Assembly: GCA_026724425.1 (NCBI GenBank)
Contig: JAIUCV010000019.1
Location: 13,521,881 to 13,585,880, forward strand
DNA from: Erythrophleum ivorense
Taxonomy: Eukaryota; Streptophyta; Magnoliopsida; Fabales; Fabaceae
Direction of reading: 5' to 3'
Length of the DNA: 64,000 bases
Shown here: piece by piece, positions 43,952-55,962 of the stretch
Numbering within the stretch: position 1 is the first letter of the stretch
Layout of the letters: every line of letters starts with the position of its first letter
The notes under the pieces: generated by a model
The model's input: the letters and a program-made list of their open reading frames with translations, nothing else
The model's database searches: none
What the model was told of the DNA's origin: nothing
Translations under genes and position numbers: made by a program

Positions 43952-44913
43952 AAATACATATTTAAAAATGTAGTCATATGCATGTTTACCAAAATTTGAT
44001 TTCAATCGGGAATTTTGCAAGTTTACGGATGTTGAGTTAATTGGAAATCCTACTATGAAACTAATCTGAACGATACTTTGTCTGAAATGTTAATTGGAGA
44101 AACTGTACTGTTGTATGGAGTTATCTGCTCAGAACCCTGTAGTTAACAGCAGTAAATGTTAGCCCTGGTGCACCACGATCTGTACCTCAGCTAGCAGGGG
44201 CGGTGCTAGCCCCGTGTGTAGGCCATCACACGCGGACTTATGTTAACTTCCGCAAGCTGAATGCTATGCGTCTGTAGTGACTTTTCCCCGCGAGCTGTGT
44301 GCTCTGCGTCTGTTTAAATTGGTTCTGCTTAGATACTTTTAATGCATTTGTACGAAAGAATTTGCATAAAATATGTTTTACGCGATATATCTATAAATAT
44401 GTACCCATATATTTGTGACCCTACATTTATTTTAAAAAGGGTCGGTGTTGCTTATTCACTGAGTATTCGACTTATTTTTTTATATATATATATATTTTTC
44501 AGAGAGCAGTAGGGACTCTAATCTGCCCCCAGCCGCCTTCTAGTGGCCGACCTCTTGAGACGTCCTTAACGAGCCTGCAGTAGCTCATGTGGGTGTATTT
44601 TGAGTTGTATATATATTTTGTTTGAAATTTTGTAAACCTTGTAAAGTTAGCTCCACTGAATCATGGTTAGGGTATCCCCACACCCCAAATGTTTTCTTTT
44701 GGTCTGATTGCGCCCTTTCGGACTATATTGTACTGGCTGATCATTTGTAGCAATATCGGGAGGTCTACGTTATAGAGGAGATTCTGCCGAAATTTCTACA
44801 AATGTCCTCCAAGAAAAAGTTTATATGTTTTATATTATTTAAATTAATGCCTATAAGTATTTTCTCTATGTTTTCGCTTCCGCGTCAGAGTACTCAAATT
44901 GTGGGGTGTGACA

Positions 44914-46276
44914 ATATAACTGGTAAAATGCAACACTGGAATATAATAAGGCAAAATCAAAATCAAAGCCTTGTAAGAAGTCCCATTCCTTCTTTACTTA
45001 TAACTACTATCTTTGTTTGCTTGTGGCAATAGAAAATTTGAGGGAATGTACTGAGACATAGTTTGCTCCAATTTTTTCCGTGTTTGGCTTTTCTTGGTTT
45101 GCTTGGTTGCAGTTATCTAAAAGAGTCTATAGTGGTGGTGTCTCGGTCTGGGGTGGGAGGTTTACTAGAGAGAGTTAGAAGGGTGAAAGATTGGAAGTGA
45201 AGTGAAAGCTTAGGCTTGCACGAGGGAACATGAGGGGTGGGCACATTTGAAACAGTAATCAATCGTTGACTTCTGTGCTTAGTCTACTTTAATTACCTAA
45301 TTGATTGATGTTGGTTGTTTTGCGAATGCGCCATGCTTAATTTTAGAATCTTCTTGCTCCACATCAACATAATCTAGAACATTAAATTATACAATGTGAT
45401 TTTGTCAATTTAAAAACAAAACTGGTGGGTGAAATTGTTGCTTAAAAGGTCATGTATGTTGGTTTGTCGGTTCATACCTCTGCACATAAACCATCAAGAG
45501 AATAACTTGGAAGTAGTCAATATGTCATTATAAAGTTACGTATGTGGATATGGTTTTTTTCATTTGGACTAAGTTGGTTTTTGGGTTGGAAGAATAAATT
45601 AGATTAAAAGATACATGGGAGCTATTGCTACTATCTCTATTTCTCCGTGGATGGCTTCTTTTCTGCTTTATACTATTCTTTCTATCTCTTTTCTTTCGGT
45701 CCAAAATTCAATTTGTGCTTAGGTTTTGATGAACTATCATTGAACTATCCTACTTTGGTTGTGGCTTATAATATTGCATAAATGTTACATATGTGCCAGA
45801 TCCTTTCTTGATATTTGTCCAGATCCTCCATGGAGTTCGAATGGCTTGATTGTGTTTCAAATAGGATTTAGGTAGTTAATGAGAATTCAGATGTGTAGTA
45901 TTTGGCAATTTTTTTTATGTTATAGATTGATAAGTTGATACAATGAGCAATTTGATTTATATATTTATGTGGCGTTTTATTATTTGGTTTATATATTATA
46001 GAATGTAGTATTTTTTTTCCTTTTGAGTTATAGTGTTTAATTTTTTTATAAGTTATAGATTGCAGGATTTGGTTTATAGATTGCAATTCTTAAGGTTTCT
46101 ATTTTAAAATCAACAACTTCTTCTATATTTTTTATTTAAAAAATTAAAAGTGTATTTTTTAGCTGTTGACCTATTATTGGTGATTCAAAAACCTTTTTTA
46201 TTTAAAAAAAATTAAAAATGAATAGTTTTATATTTTTTTCAATTAGAGGTAATTAAAAATATTCTTTTTTTTTTTT
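44914..46276. other. Intergenic, nothing recognised
   Basis: AT-rich DNA after the ATATA TSD (44914-44918). Only short chance frames are present on both strands. Confidence 0.5.
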
Positions 46277-46440
46277 ACCAAGAGCCTCTTGACTTAGTGG
46301 TATCTCCCAGCCTACCGCCAAGGGGTCGGCTGTGAGGTGGGTGGTTCGATCTCCCTGGTGCCCCATCCCCTTGTCTCATATTTCCTCTTTAGTGGTACCC
46401 ATTGGGCCCACTACCTTGTAACCCAAAGAAATGGCTTTTT
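46277..46440 (+). mobile_element. tRNA-derived SINE-like element
   Basis: After a T run the text has TTGACTTAGTGGTA (box A-like, 46290-46303) and, about 45 bp on, GGTTCGATCTCC (box B, 46343-46354), the two internal pol III promoter parts of tRNA-derived SINEs. A unique body follows, to about 46440. No cloverleaf can be folded with the spacing seen, so it is not a tRNA gene. The right end is uncertain. Confidence 0.55.
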
Positions 46441-48782
46441 TAAAATTAAAATATTATTATTTTGTTATTTTTATTATTATTGGCAATTTAAAGTAATTAT
46501 TTTACTATTTATTATTATTATTGGTATTTTCAAATGATTTATTTGTTTATAATTATTGGTAATTAAAAATAATAATTATATTATATTTTATAATTATTAG
46601 CAATTAAAATTGATTAGCCGTATTTTAGTCTTCTAACCCCTCCTTCATTTATTTCAAACTCATTTTTATTCAACCAAATATAAATAATAGTACAATTTCT
46701 TAAAACAACATAAAAAAAAGACATGCTCAACCTGGTTGACCATAAAAACTGAATCTATAACATGTTTTACAGCAATGTAATAGGTAATGTGGCTAAATAA
46801 ATTCTTAAAACATTTAAAGATCTTTTGGTGCTTCAATAGATCCAGATCTATTATATTGTGATATCTAAGCTTGTCATAATCTACACTATAGATCCTAAGT
46901 ATTATAGTTAGATTAAACACATTAGCTCAAAGTACAACTTTATTAAAGATATTATTACATATAAGGAAATCATTCTACAGTGTGTCATTATGCACACAAT
47001 GATATTAGATTAAGGAATTGTGTTTTCTTTCCTTCATTTGAATGATTTTTGAACATAATGTGTGAATGTATTTTTGGAATAATGAATGTCTAATTTCTCA
47101 TTTATTAATTTCCTATTATAAAAGACATATACATAATACAATATGTTATATAGGTCGATAAAGATGACTTTTTCACACAAGTAACTGCCTTGACTGCTTG
47201 TGAAAAGCGTCAAGATAAGACATTTGTGTTTCTTAGCATTAGGAAAAGTTGCCCATAGACACTGAATGGCAAGTAAGAACACAACATGATTAGTAATATC
47301 ACCTTGATAAGAGACCAGGATGAAATTCAAAAAAAGATGTCACGTGAGAATTGAATTTTAAATACCTGTTGTCCATAATACATATAATCATACGTGACAC
47401 TTCCTCCAAGCACCATGAAAGGCAAGTAAAGTATTAGAATCTATGTCAAGTATAAAGTATATATAGACTAAGATTTGTATAATGTGAAATGGAAAAAATT
47501 ATCATACTCTCTTGTGGAATAAAAGGCATACCGTAACATGTTTCATATTGCATGTGCTTCATGATTGCAAGTTTGAAAAGTAAGTGAATAAATTTCTATT
47601 TTATTACAATGTAAGTCCCAAAAAGAAATAACAATTCTTTCATTCTTTCACTAGTGCTCTTATGACTTTGACAATATTATAAGATGATAAGTTATTGTAA
47701 GTTACCTTAATATGTATCCAAAGGTTATCATAATGTGACATGAAGGAACAATACTAAGAAAGTAACTAATTTTGATCTTAGTGAAATATGGGCGAAAGAA
47801 AGATTGGATCAAATATACACACTATGCTTGTACATGAGACATGTCCATTATGAAGCTATTTCAAAAAATATCATAAACATGGAGATAAGCCATACATTAC
47901 AGATTACAGTGGTAGAACTCTAAGTAATTGAAATTCATTGAGGGTTAGAGATACTACATATAAAGTTTATATAAACATCTAAGGTATCCAAGGTACATTT
48001 ATGAATATTAATAAATAAAAAGGCTATAGACTCTTATACTGGTTTTGAAAAGGATTGATTGCTAGTATAAGAGCTTTCAAACATAATGTCCAAATGATCA
48101 TGGCAAGCACTTAATATGAAAATTTGAGAAAAAAGATGTAGAAATTTCCTTTTCAAAAAAATATTTATATAAATTCATTTCATCACGTACAAGTGAGCGG
48201 TGTTAGATTTGGGACATTCATGGTAGGATGACCTAACTCAAATCCAAGCTAGCTAGTTTATTTAATTAATTGAATTAATTAAATTATTAGGATAATTAAT
48301 TAGTTATTATTTAATAATTAATTTTAGATCTTGAAATTTTGAAATTCAAGATATATATGTATGTATATATATATAAAGGACACTAGGGTAACATCTTAAT
48401 CCTAAAAGAAACATAAAAGAAAAAAAAATACATGAAGCAAGAAAGCCGCTACTTTCCTATGAGATTTTAGGTGCAGTGAAAATAAGCAGAGTTTAAAAAG
48501 GTGATTTGAGAAATCGAAGAGGCCAATAATTAGAGTGCAATGTAAAAAAAATTAAAGAAAAAAGTCAAGAGAGTATCTGGTACATAATTCTTCGGTTGCG
48601 ATCCTTGGATCAATTTTCAAATTGTTTCTATCAAGGGCAAACGATTACAATGAAGCACAAATAAGAGTTAAATACACATTGCATCATATCATTAAGTGTC
48701 ATCAACTCTCCACAAGCAACATAATCTCATTTTAGCTAAACTACTTGCATTTTTTGAGATATTATGATATATAACCTTTGAG
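46441..48782. other. AT-rich intergenic DNA, nothing recognised
   Basis: Low-complexity TTATTATTATT stretches at 46449-46610, then ordinary AT-rich sequence. No frame on either strand carries a motif I know. Confidence 0.5.
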
Positions 48783-49490
48783 TAGGGGTGTTTATTAACC
48801 CGTTAGACTTTAGGGGCGTATCCTAACCCAACCTAATTAAGTGAAGTTAGGTCAGGTTAGACTAAAAATATAAATTGATAAAATTTTAAATAAAATTATA
48901 TCAAGTCGAATCGAATCACGGACGAAAATATATTTTGCCTAACATGCTTTAGTAGTTATTTTTTAAAATTAATATCTTGCTATTTTATATATATATATAT
49001 ATATATATAATATTTATTATTATTCTTATTTCATCTAACTTTTTTTACATGCTTCAACTTTCATTATATATCCAAACTCTTCTTATTTTTTAATTATTTT
49101 TATCATTGATGTGCATGTTTACTAACATTTCTTTTGTTAAATAATAAAAATACATATATTTATCTAGGGTTAATCATACTAGTATAGCTTATATTTTATT
49201 TGACAATATCAAGTTATTTTTTTATTATTGATAAAAATATGAAAATTTTAAAAGTCTATTATTTTGAAATATATGCTTATAAGTTTGTAAAAAAAAAATT
49301 ATATTACGAGTATTAATTCATAAAGAAAAAAAATTAGCTCAGGCAATCCTAACTCGTTTTAACCCAACATAAAATCAGGACTGTTCGGGTTGGGTCGGGC
49401 CATAAGTATAAAAACAAACTCGATGTTTTAATTGGGCTAGGCATCGGGTTTATTAGATATCCGGTCCGACTTTGTCCATGAATAATCCTA
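48783..49490. mobile_element. hAT-like MITE, about 708 bp
   Basis: It begins TAGGGGTGTTTATTAA and ends, in reverse complement, TAGGATTATTCATGGA (10 of 16 aligned positions agree). It is flanked by CCTTTGAG (48775-48782) and CCTTTTGAG (49491-49499), an 8-bp target duplication with one inserted base. It contains GGTTGGGTCGGG-type words common in non-autonomous plant hAT elements, and an AT microsatellite. No ORF. Confidence 0.6.
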
Positions 49491-49499
49491 CCTTTTGAG

Positions 49500-51898
49500 A
49501 GCTTAATCAAGTATTATGTCTTTCAATTGTTGAACGTAGATAGATATATTCTATTTATTGCATGTGCATGTCTTTAAGGTTTTAACATGTTACTTTCCAT
49601 AGCTTTATTTTTTTTTTTTCTAAATACTGGTGCCATGGCTTCACCATTGCTATGCATTTCACACTAAACTCCCCAAATATATATATGTGCCCCTTGAAAT
49701 ATATTTATTATAATGTTTCTCAATGATAAAAGATATCTTTTAAAATAGATATGTTGTTAATAATTAAATTGATAAATAAACCTGTTAAAATGATTTGAAA
49801 TATTAATAAACATTATATTAAAGTATAATAGGGGAGTTTTGATGACATAGGATTTGAAACTTTTGATTAAGTTTAAAATTCAAATCAAGTGCTTTTACGT
49901 AGACTTTTCTTAAGTTATGTTAAAATTATATGAATCTTTTATTTATCTTTTAAATATATTTTTTAGTTAAATTTTAAATTTTTTTCACTAAAATACTCTT
50001 TAATAACCAATTTTAATAATGAAGATAAACACTAGGGCAATTTGAGTATTCACTTGAATTTGCACTCTTTGCCTGCACAGAAAGGGCTGATTACATGAGC
50101 ATATTGTGATTGGATTCTACTTTATTACTATTATATAGACAGACCTAAATTTTGAAAATTGAAATGTAAGGGGATAACTCATATGAATTGGCACTATATG
50201 AATAAACATGTATAAAATTATATAACTATGATTAAGTTTACTATATTATTTCAGATACTGATTGAATATTAATAATTCAAATTTTAAAATTACCATAAGA
50301 TTGAGTAAGTAGTTTTTGAACCAATCATAAAATAAAAATGTTAAGCACATGCAAAATATTATTTTTGCAACTAATTTATAATACCGGTACCATATAAGTA
50401 AATATATAGTTGACTAGGTTAGAGGTATATATACTCTGAACCATTACCAAGAGACAATTTGGTACAACATAGATAAATATATCGATATAACTTAAATGTA
50501 TTAGATGAATTTAATCAACATACTTGGCTTATGTTTAAATACTTAACTCGTTCACGTAATAAAGTCATTTACCTTTATTTTGGATAATCAAAGATAAGTA
50601 AATAGTTTAAATATGGTTAAGTATCATAACAAAATTCTGGATTGGAACTCCGAGTTCGAAGTTAAAATTATTCTGAAATTAAATCATACTGACCCCAAAA
50701 ATTTAATGATGATTTCTAACAAATATAGTTTAGGCTTTCATCTTGGAAATTAAAATGTTTTCTATGATAAGATGAAATTATTTGGCAATAATTTTTTAAA
50801 CCTTGCTAATGTTACTTTAATCATGTCAATTATTTAATTATTAGGATTTTGAAAAATAGATAAATTATCAAAAAGAATTTCATGAGCTAAAATGTTTAAT
50901 TGGACTGAAATATACTTTGCTATTAGCCAAGATGTTTTGGGTCGAACAATTAACTTTCTAGTTTATCTGGGCCAAAAAATGCAAATTGCAAAGTTGTGCT
51001 CATCGGAAAAATATTGATTTGGGTCAAAAACGATTTTAAAACCCATATACTTAAAAACCCATGATCCCTAATGAGAACAAAAAAAGACATGAGAATTTTC
51101 AATACTTGTCCTTTTAGGTTTGGGCCCATAAAGTCAAATTTCTATAACATTGAGTTTAACGTCCTGTTTACTTTGCTGGACAAATTCTTGATTATATATG
51201 AGCTATGCAACTATTAGTGTCCAAAGTCCAACAAGTCAACCAGGAAAAAATAAATGGTTCAAATCTGATATATCCCTCTGCCAAATGTCTTATGACAAGT
51301 ACCTCACAGCAGAAAGAGGTTGATTTCAAATTAATTTTAACTTCAAAATTCCCATTTAAACCTAGCTATGAATTTAAATTATTTTAATTTAGTAGATATT
51401 AAAGTATTTCTTAAATGAAAAGAAAATAATACAAAAAGTGAAAATGTGTATAAAATTTATTTTTTCTCTTTTCACTTACTTCTTTTTTTCTCTAGTTATC
51501 TTCATTTGAAAGGCATTTTATCTTTTTTTTTCACTTAAAAATATTCAAAGTCAAAAGATTACGAACTCTTTTTTCCTCTTGGAAAATTTTGAGAAGAAAA
51601 AAAAATTTCCAATTCATTATGGAATAATTTAGTATTTCTACATTCAATCCCATCCAATCAAAAAAAAAATTATTGGATTGATCAATTTCTTGATGAAATA
51701 TAAACTAATAATTATTATCAATCTAATTCCCAAAATCTACTTTATTTCTAAGAAAAAAATTCAAAATTCTCCAATTAAAATACCTTCAATCCAAATTGTT
51801 TTCGATATCTATAGTATAATCTTCTACTATATAATTCTTGATAAGAATATCATCTCTCATATCACATAATTTTTTTTCACACAAGTTGTAATTATATA
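49500..51898. other. AT-rich intergenic DNA, nothing recognised
   Basis: No coding frame above chance and no repeat boundary I can support. ATATA at 51894-51898 is the left TSD of the next LTR. Confidence 0.45.
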
Positions 51899-53478
51899 TG
51901 CAACACCATAATACGTCAGACTCTTAGCTTGATTTCATAAAATTCCAAAGAAAAAGAATAAAATCATGGCATTTTAATACGTTACGTTGGGATTTAAATG
52001 AACACATTTTGCCCCGTAGGTCCCGTGAACTCATAAATCACATTCCCCACTCAAACTTTATTTATACAACTCATACATATCATAAAACAATCCATGAACC
52101 AAGGATTGGAAGCAAAAAATTAGAAAAATTATATTTTTCTCATGGGTCCAGAATTCAAATTTTTGACCCTATCTTTAAAAAAAAATTAATTCTACAAAAA
52201 TAGGAATCAAGCAAATGATAACTTTCTGGAAAGCTATGGATGTTAACTTTATATTAAAATAATTTCAAACCACAATTACATCGTTTGGATCATGTTTGAC
52301 AACAGAAAAGCTTGAAAAGGTCAGACTACTTAGCATTTTTTATACAAATTTTTGATATGAATTTCAAAAATTTATAACTAATTTTACAAAAATCTAATAT
52401 AGGCAAACTATACCAATTTAGAAAGCTACATGTGTTAACTAGAGGAAAAAAAAAAGTCCAAACCAATTCAGAAGCCTTTAAACCTCAAAAATTGATGGAA
52501 CAGTAGCCAAGGTATGTTGGCATCCCTGATTTTGACACAAAATTTTAGAAAATCATTTCTCCCTCTACAGACTCTAATTAAGGTACTTCTAGTTGGTATA
52601 GGTCACTATAAGTGTCTAATTTCTTCCTGTAAAATTTTATAGCATTTGGATATCGTTTGGCCCACGAATAACAAAGGAAAAATTTATGACCCTATGAACA
52701 GTGCCATTGTCAAATTTGGAAAATTTTGCCAACTTTAAAAATTTATCAAAAATTTTTTAGAGATCCAAATAATATGAACTTTAGCTTCCCAAAAAGCTCT
52801 AGAAAAGACCTATAAGCATGCTAAATTTCAAACAAAAAAGAGGTCATTTGGCCAAATCCTGATATAGCTCTTAAATTTGACAAATTTGACACCATATATG
52901 GTTCAAAGTAAATTCAAATGGCCTTATACATGTTCTAGCACCTCTTGGGCAAGTTTTAAAGCATAAATACATCATATGGAAACTATCCAAGTGGTCTAAA
53001 TTATCATGCATCTCAATTTAGCTACTCCACATATAAAAATACACTAGCATTTACAAGGCATCGAAGGTCCAAATCTTACATTTACATTGATTTGATACCA
53101 AATATGATTTCTACATCATCCATACATGCTTTTACATTTGTTCCAATTGTTAAAACTCAAAAATAATATGTACATAAACATTTTGACTTTCCTATACATC
53201 AAAACTATATATAACCATGCAAAAGTATTAAAAAATAGCCATTTATGCTTCATGACCTCTAATCTTTGGCTTTTGAACTCCACCTAGACAATATGAGATA
53301 GGAGAGAGAAGGGGGTGAGATTCATGGAATCTCAATAACTCATACACTCATTCAATGAAGTAATCAAGGTATATAAACATGTCAAAGTATACAAATAGGT
53401 ATCCAATCATTTAAAATCATTTAACTCATGATTTACATGTCATGAAAATCATATCAATGCCAAGAATAAACTCTATGT

Positions 53479-53660
53479 ACTTTTAGTCTAGCCTTACCCT
53501 ATTTTTGAGACTTTTGGATTAGTTTCACTCGTAATCTAAGGACTTTTGACTTGGCCTTACTCATCCATAAAACTTTTGGTCTTATCTCACTCATTCCTAG
53601 GGACTTTTGGCTCCACCTCACCTATCACAAGGGACTTTTGGCACCACCTCACCTTCAAAA
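53479..53660. repeat. 31-bp tandem repeat, six units
   Basis: ACTTTTGG-type words start at 53479, 53510, 53542, 53572, 53603 and 53634, spaced 31, 32, 30, 31 and 31 bp. Each is followed by a CT-rich CCACCTCACC-like part. Confidence 0.8.
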
Positions 53661-54945
53661 GCAATTTTCACAACCAAAACATAAACATATTAATACCAAT
53701 GTATCAAGGCAACATCAAATGGCATGTCAACATACAAATGCATATATAAGCATACAATGACATTTACATATCCAAGAATGCAAAAAAGAAGGAGTGAAGA
53801 GCTACCTTGCAATCAAACACAACTCTTCCTTTTTTTTTTTTCCCTTCTCGGTCTCACAACCACAACTAGATGGAGCTTGAATTCTTTAGCCTAGACACCA
53901 CAAATAACACTCAATTACTTCCTTGGAACAAGTCAAAGTATTAGACACACACTTAAGAAGCACACTTTGTTTATTGGTCTCATATTAGTTACATTAATGG
54001 CCTAATAAAGCAACTATCATAATTCAATCTCTTAGCTTCATTTCTTTATCATATTTAGGCCTTTTGGTTCCACTTAGACTCCTTGAAGTCATCATCCACT
54101 CAATTCTAAGAGCCTAGGTCCATGTTGCTTCTATAGGCTACATTATGGAATCTATTGACCTAACTCTTAATCTATAACTTCTAAATTTTTCCTAATGGTT
54201 CTTTTCATCTTCTTCCATCACATATGACTCTAAACTAAGTTTAGAACCAATTAAAACAATCCCTACCCCTCTCAAGTGCTTTAAGTCAAATCATATAAAG
54301 CATTTGGAGTCCATGGAGTTTCCAAGTTTTCCTTGATGGAAGGGACACTTGGAAAGTTTTCTAAGGGTCTTAAAAACTCAAACAAATACTCACATGTGCT
54401 AGGGGATTTATGAATCCATCAAAGTTTCTCTCGTAATTTCTTAGCATATTTTAACTCCTCATAGTCAAAAACCTAAGTTTCTCTCTTGTTCTTAGATAGA
54501 AATTCCTCTCCTCCCATGGTTCTGTTATTGGCCAAAACATAGAAGAGAAAACAAGAAAAAGAAGAAGCAATCAAAGACAAAGAACTACCTTAGATTCAAG
54601 CCTCCTTTAAGAGTGTTTTCTCTTTGCCTTGGCTTCCTCTTAAATTTCTAACTTCTCCCTTTTGATTCAAGGCCAAAACAAAATCATTTCACTCATCAAA
54701 ACCATGAAAAAATGAAGCAAAGAGAGGAGAATGAATTTGCAAGGAGAAAGACCATGAATTCTTAAAATTTCTTACCCTTTTTCCTTAATTTTCTCCTTTC
54801 TTCTTGGTTTCTCTTGATCTCTCTCTCTCTCTCTAACCTTCTTCTCTATTTTTGAAAGAAGCAACATGTCAGTTAGAGAAATAAGAGGCTTCTGGGTTCT
54901 TTAAAAAGTAAAATTTCACTTTTTCACGCATTTTCTAGAACAAGT

Positions 54946-55165
54946 CTCGTTATAGCAAGAAACATCCATCGTTATGGTGAGCACTTATCAATTCCAGGTC
55001 TCTTGTTTTTCCTACGATGGGTGCTATTGCGAGAAACTCCCTAGATTTTGTATAAGACATATGAACTTGCTATAGCAGACTACATCCTCGTTATGGCGAA
55101 CTAGTACCTTTGCTATAACGAACTAGCTCTTTACTATAGCTAACAAAAGTCCTGACTATAGTTGG
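54946..55165. repeat. Palindrome array TTCGC-TATA-GCGAA (eight decayed copies)
   Basis: The 14-mers begin at 54946, 54968, 55020, 55066, 55087, 55109, 55130 and 55152. The central four bases are TATA, TATG or TATT. Centre spacings are 22, 52, 46, 21, 22, 21 and 22 bp. The best copies are CTCGTTATGGCGAA and TTTGCTATAACGAA. Most differences from the consensus are C-to-T or G-to-A at CpG, as expected of decay in methylated DNA. The array lies 37-257 bp from the right end of the LTR. Confidence 0.75.
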
Positions 55166-55202
55166 CAGATTTAGAAAAGTTTTTGAAATCTTGGATGTTA
55201 CA

Positions 55203-55674
55203 ATATATCCATAAATATATGAGTCCTTCTTATATGCATAATTAATAGATTTATATAATAAAAGATCATACCCATATTGCTTTCCCTTTTTTTGGATTTT
55301 TTAATGAGTCTACTTGTTTTTTGTAAGCTCTCTCTTCTAGAAACACATTTCAAATAAAGCCAAAAAGAGAAACATAATCATATTCAGAAACCCTTCTTGG
55401 AGCATCTCTTTCTACATTCCTAATAAAAATTATAACTATGAGATTAACAAAGACAAAAGCAAGATCAAAACACTCTGCACATTGATTGAAGTTGAAGTAA
55501 AATAAAAACCTAAGAAAACTTGTCTCATTCATCAAGGCTTTTAGGTTGATTGATTATATAAGTGAAAAATTATCAACCAAAATTTGAATTTTAGAAGAAA
55601 AATTCAAAACAAATATTTTTGAAAGACTTAATTCAACCCTTATATGAGACAACTTCCATTGCATCTTTTAAATC
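55203..55674. other. Spacer between the LTR and the copia element
   Basis: AT-rich, no gene seen. It ends at the copia TSD ACATT (55675-55679). Confidence 0.5.
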
Positions 55675-55679
55675 ACATT

Positions 55680-55962
55680 TGGTAGAAATTTGTGTTAATT
55701 ATGATAAGCATTTATCTTAGATTAATTATTACCTTATCTAATTTGTTTTTCTATTATTTAGTAGGATACAATAGATATTTAAACTTAAAAGTATTGTAAC
55801 TATCTCATATTATCTTATCACTTACTAATTTGTAGGATTTAGAATTTAGAAAGTTATTACTACACTTGTGTGTGCATATGCGCATGCACGCGTATATGCC
55901 CATAAGAATGAAATACACAAACCACTTATTCAATCACCTATCTTCTTTTTAGCAGTGCCTCA
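55680..55962 (+). repeat. 5' LTR of the copia element
   Basis: TGGTAGAAATTTGTGTTA onward is collinear with 60378-60649. The right end falls at a CA near 55954 or 55962. It contains a GTGTGTGCATATGCGCATGC stretch where the other LTR has a TA microsatellite. Confidence 0.75.

Larger units (their letters stand above)
29115..44913 (+). mobile_element. Solo-LTR-like insertion split by the nested Athila-like element
   Basis: It begins TGTAAAACCCGACG (29115) and ends TTGTGGGGTGTGACA (44913), with ATATA directly outside on both sides (29110-29114 and 44914-44918). Removing the nested element and one TSD copy leaves about 2.56 kb. The ends are nearly inverted (TGTAAAACCC against TGTCACACCCC), as in Tekay/Del-type LTRs. 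No primer site follows the right end, so it is probably a solo LTR. It holds a 27-bp direct repeat at its start and an imperfect duplication of about 170-190 bp near 29515-29820. Confidence 0.55.
51899..55202. mobile_element. Solo-LTR-like insertion, 3304 bp
   Basis: It begins TGCAACACCATAATACG and ends TTGGATGTTACA, ends that are nearly inverted, with ATATA directly outside on both sides (51894-51898, 55203-55207). It is non-coding. It shares words with 1-1333 in reverse complement, so both belong to one family. It carries a tandem repeat of about 31 bp (53479-53660) and an eight-copy palindrome array (54946-55165). The left boundary is less certain because ATATATG also occurs at 51194. Confidence 0.5.

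Noticed and set aside
46290..46354. A tRNA gene
   Set aside because: Only box A and box B are present; acceptor and anticodon stems cannot be formed, so a SINE head fits better.
51199..51203. 51199 as the left end of the LTR ending at 55202 (also preceded by ATATA)
   Set aside because: Its start TGAGCTATGC does not resemble the inverted right end, whereas 51899 (TGCAACACC) does. The choice remains uncertain.
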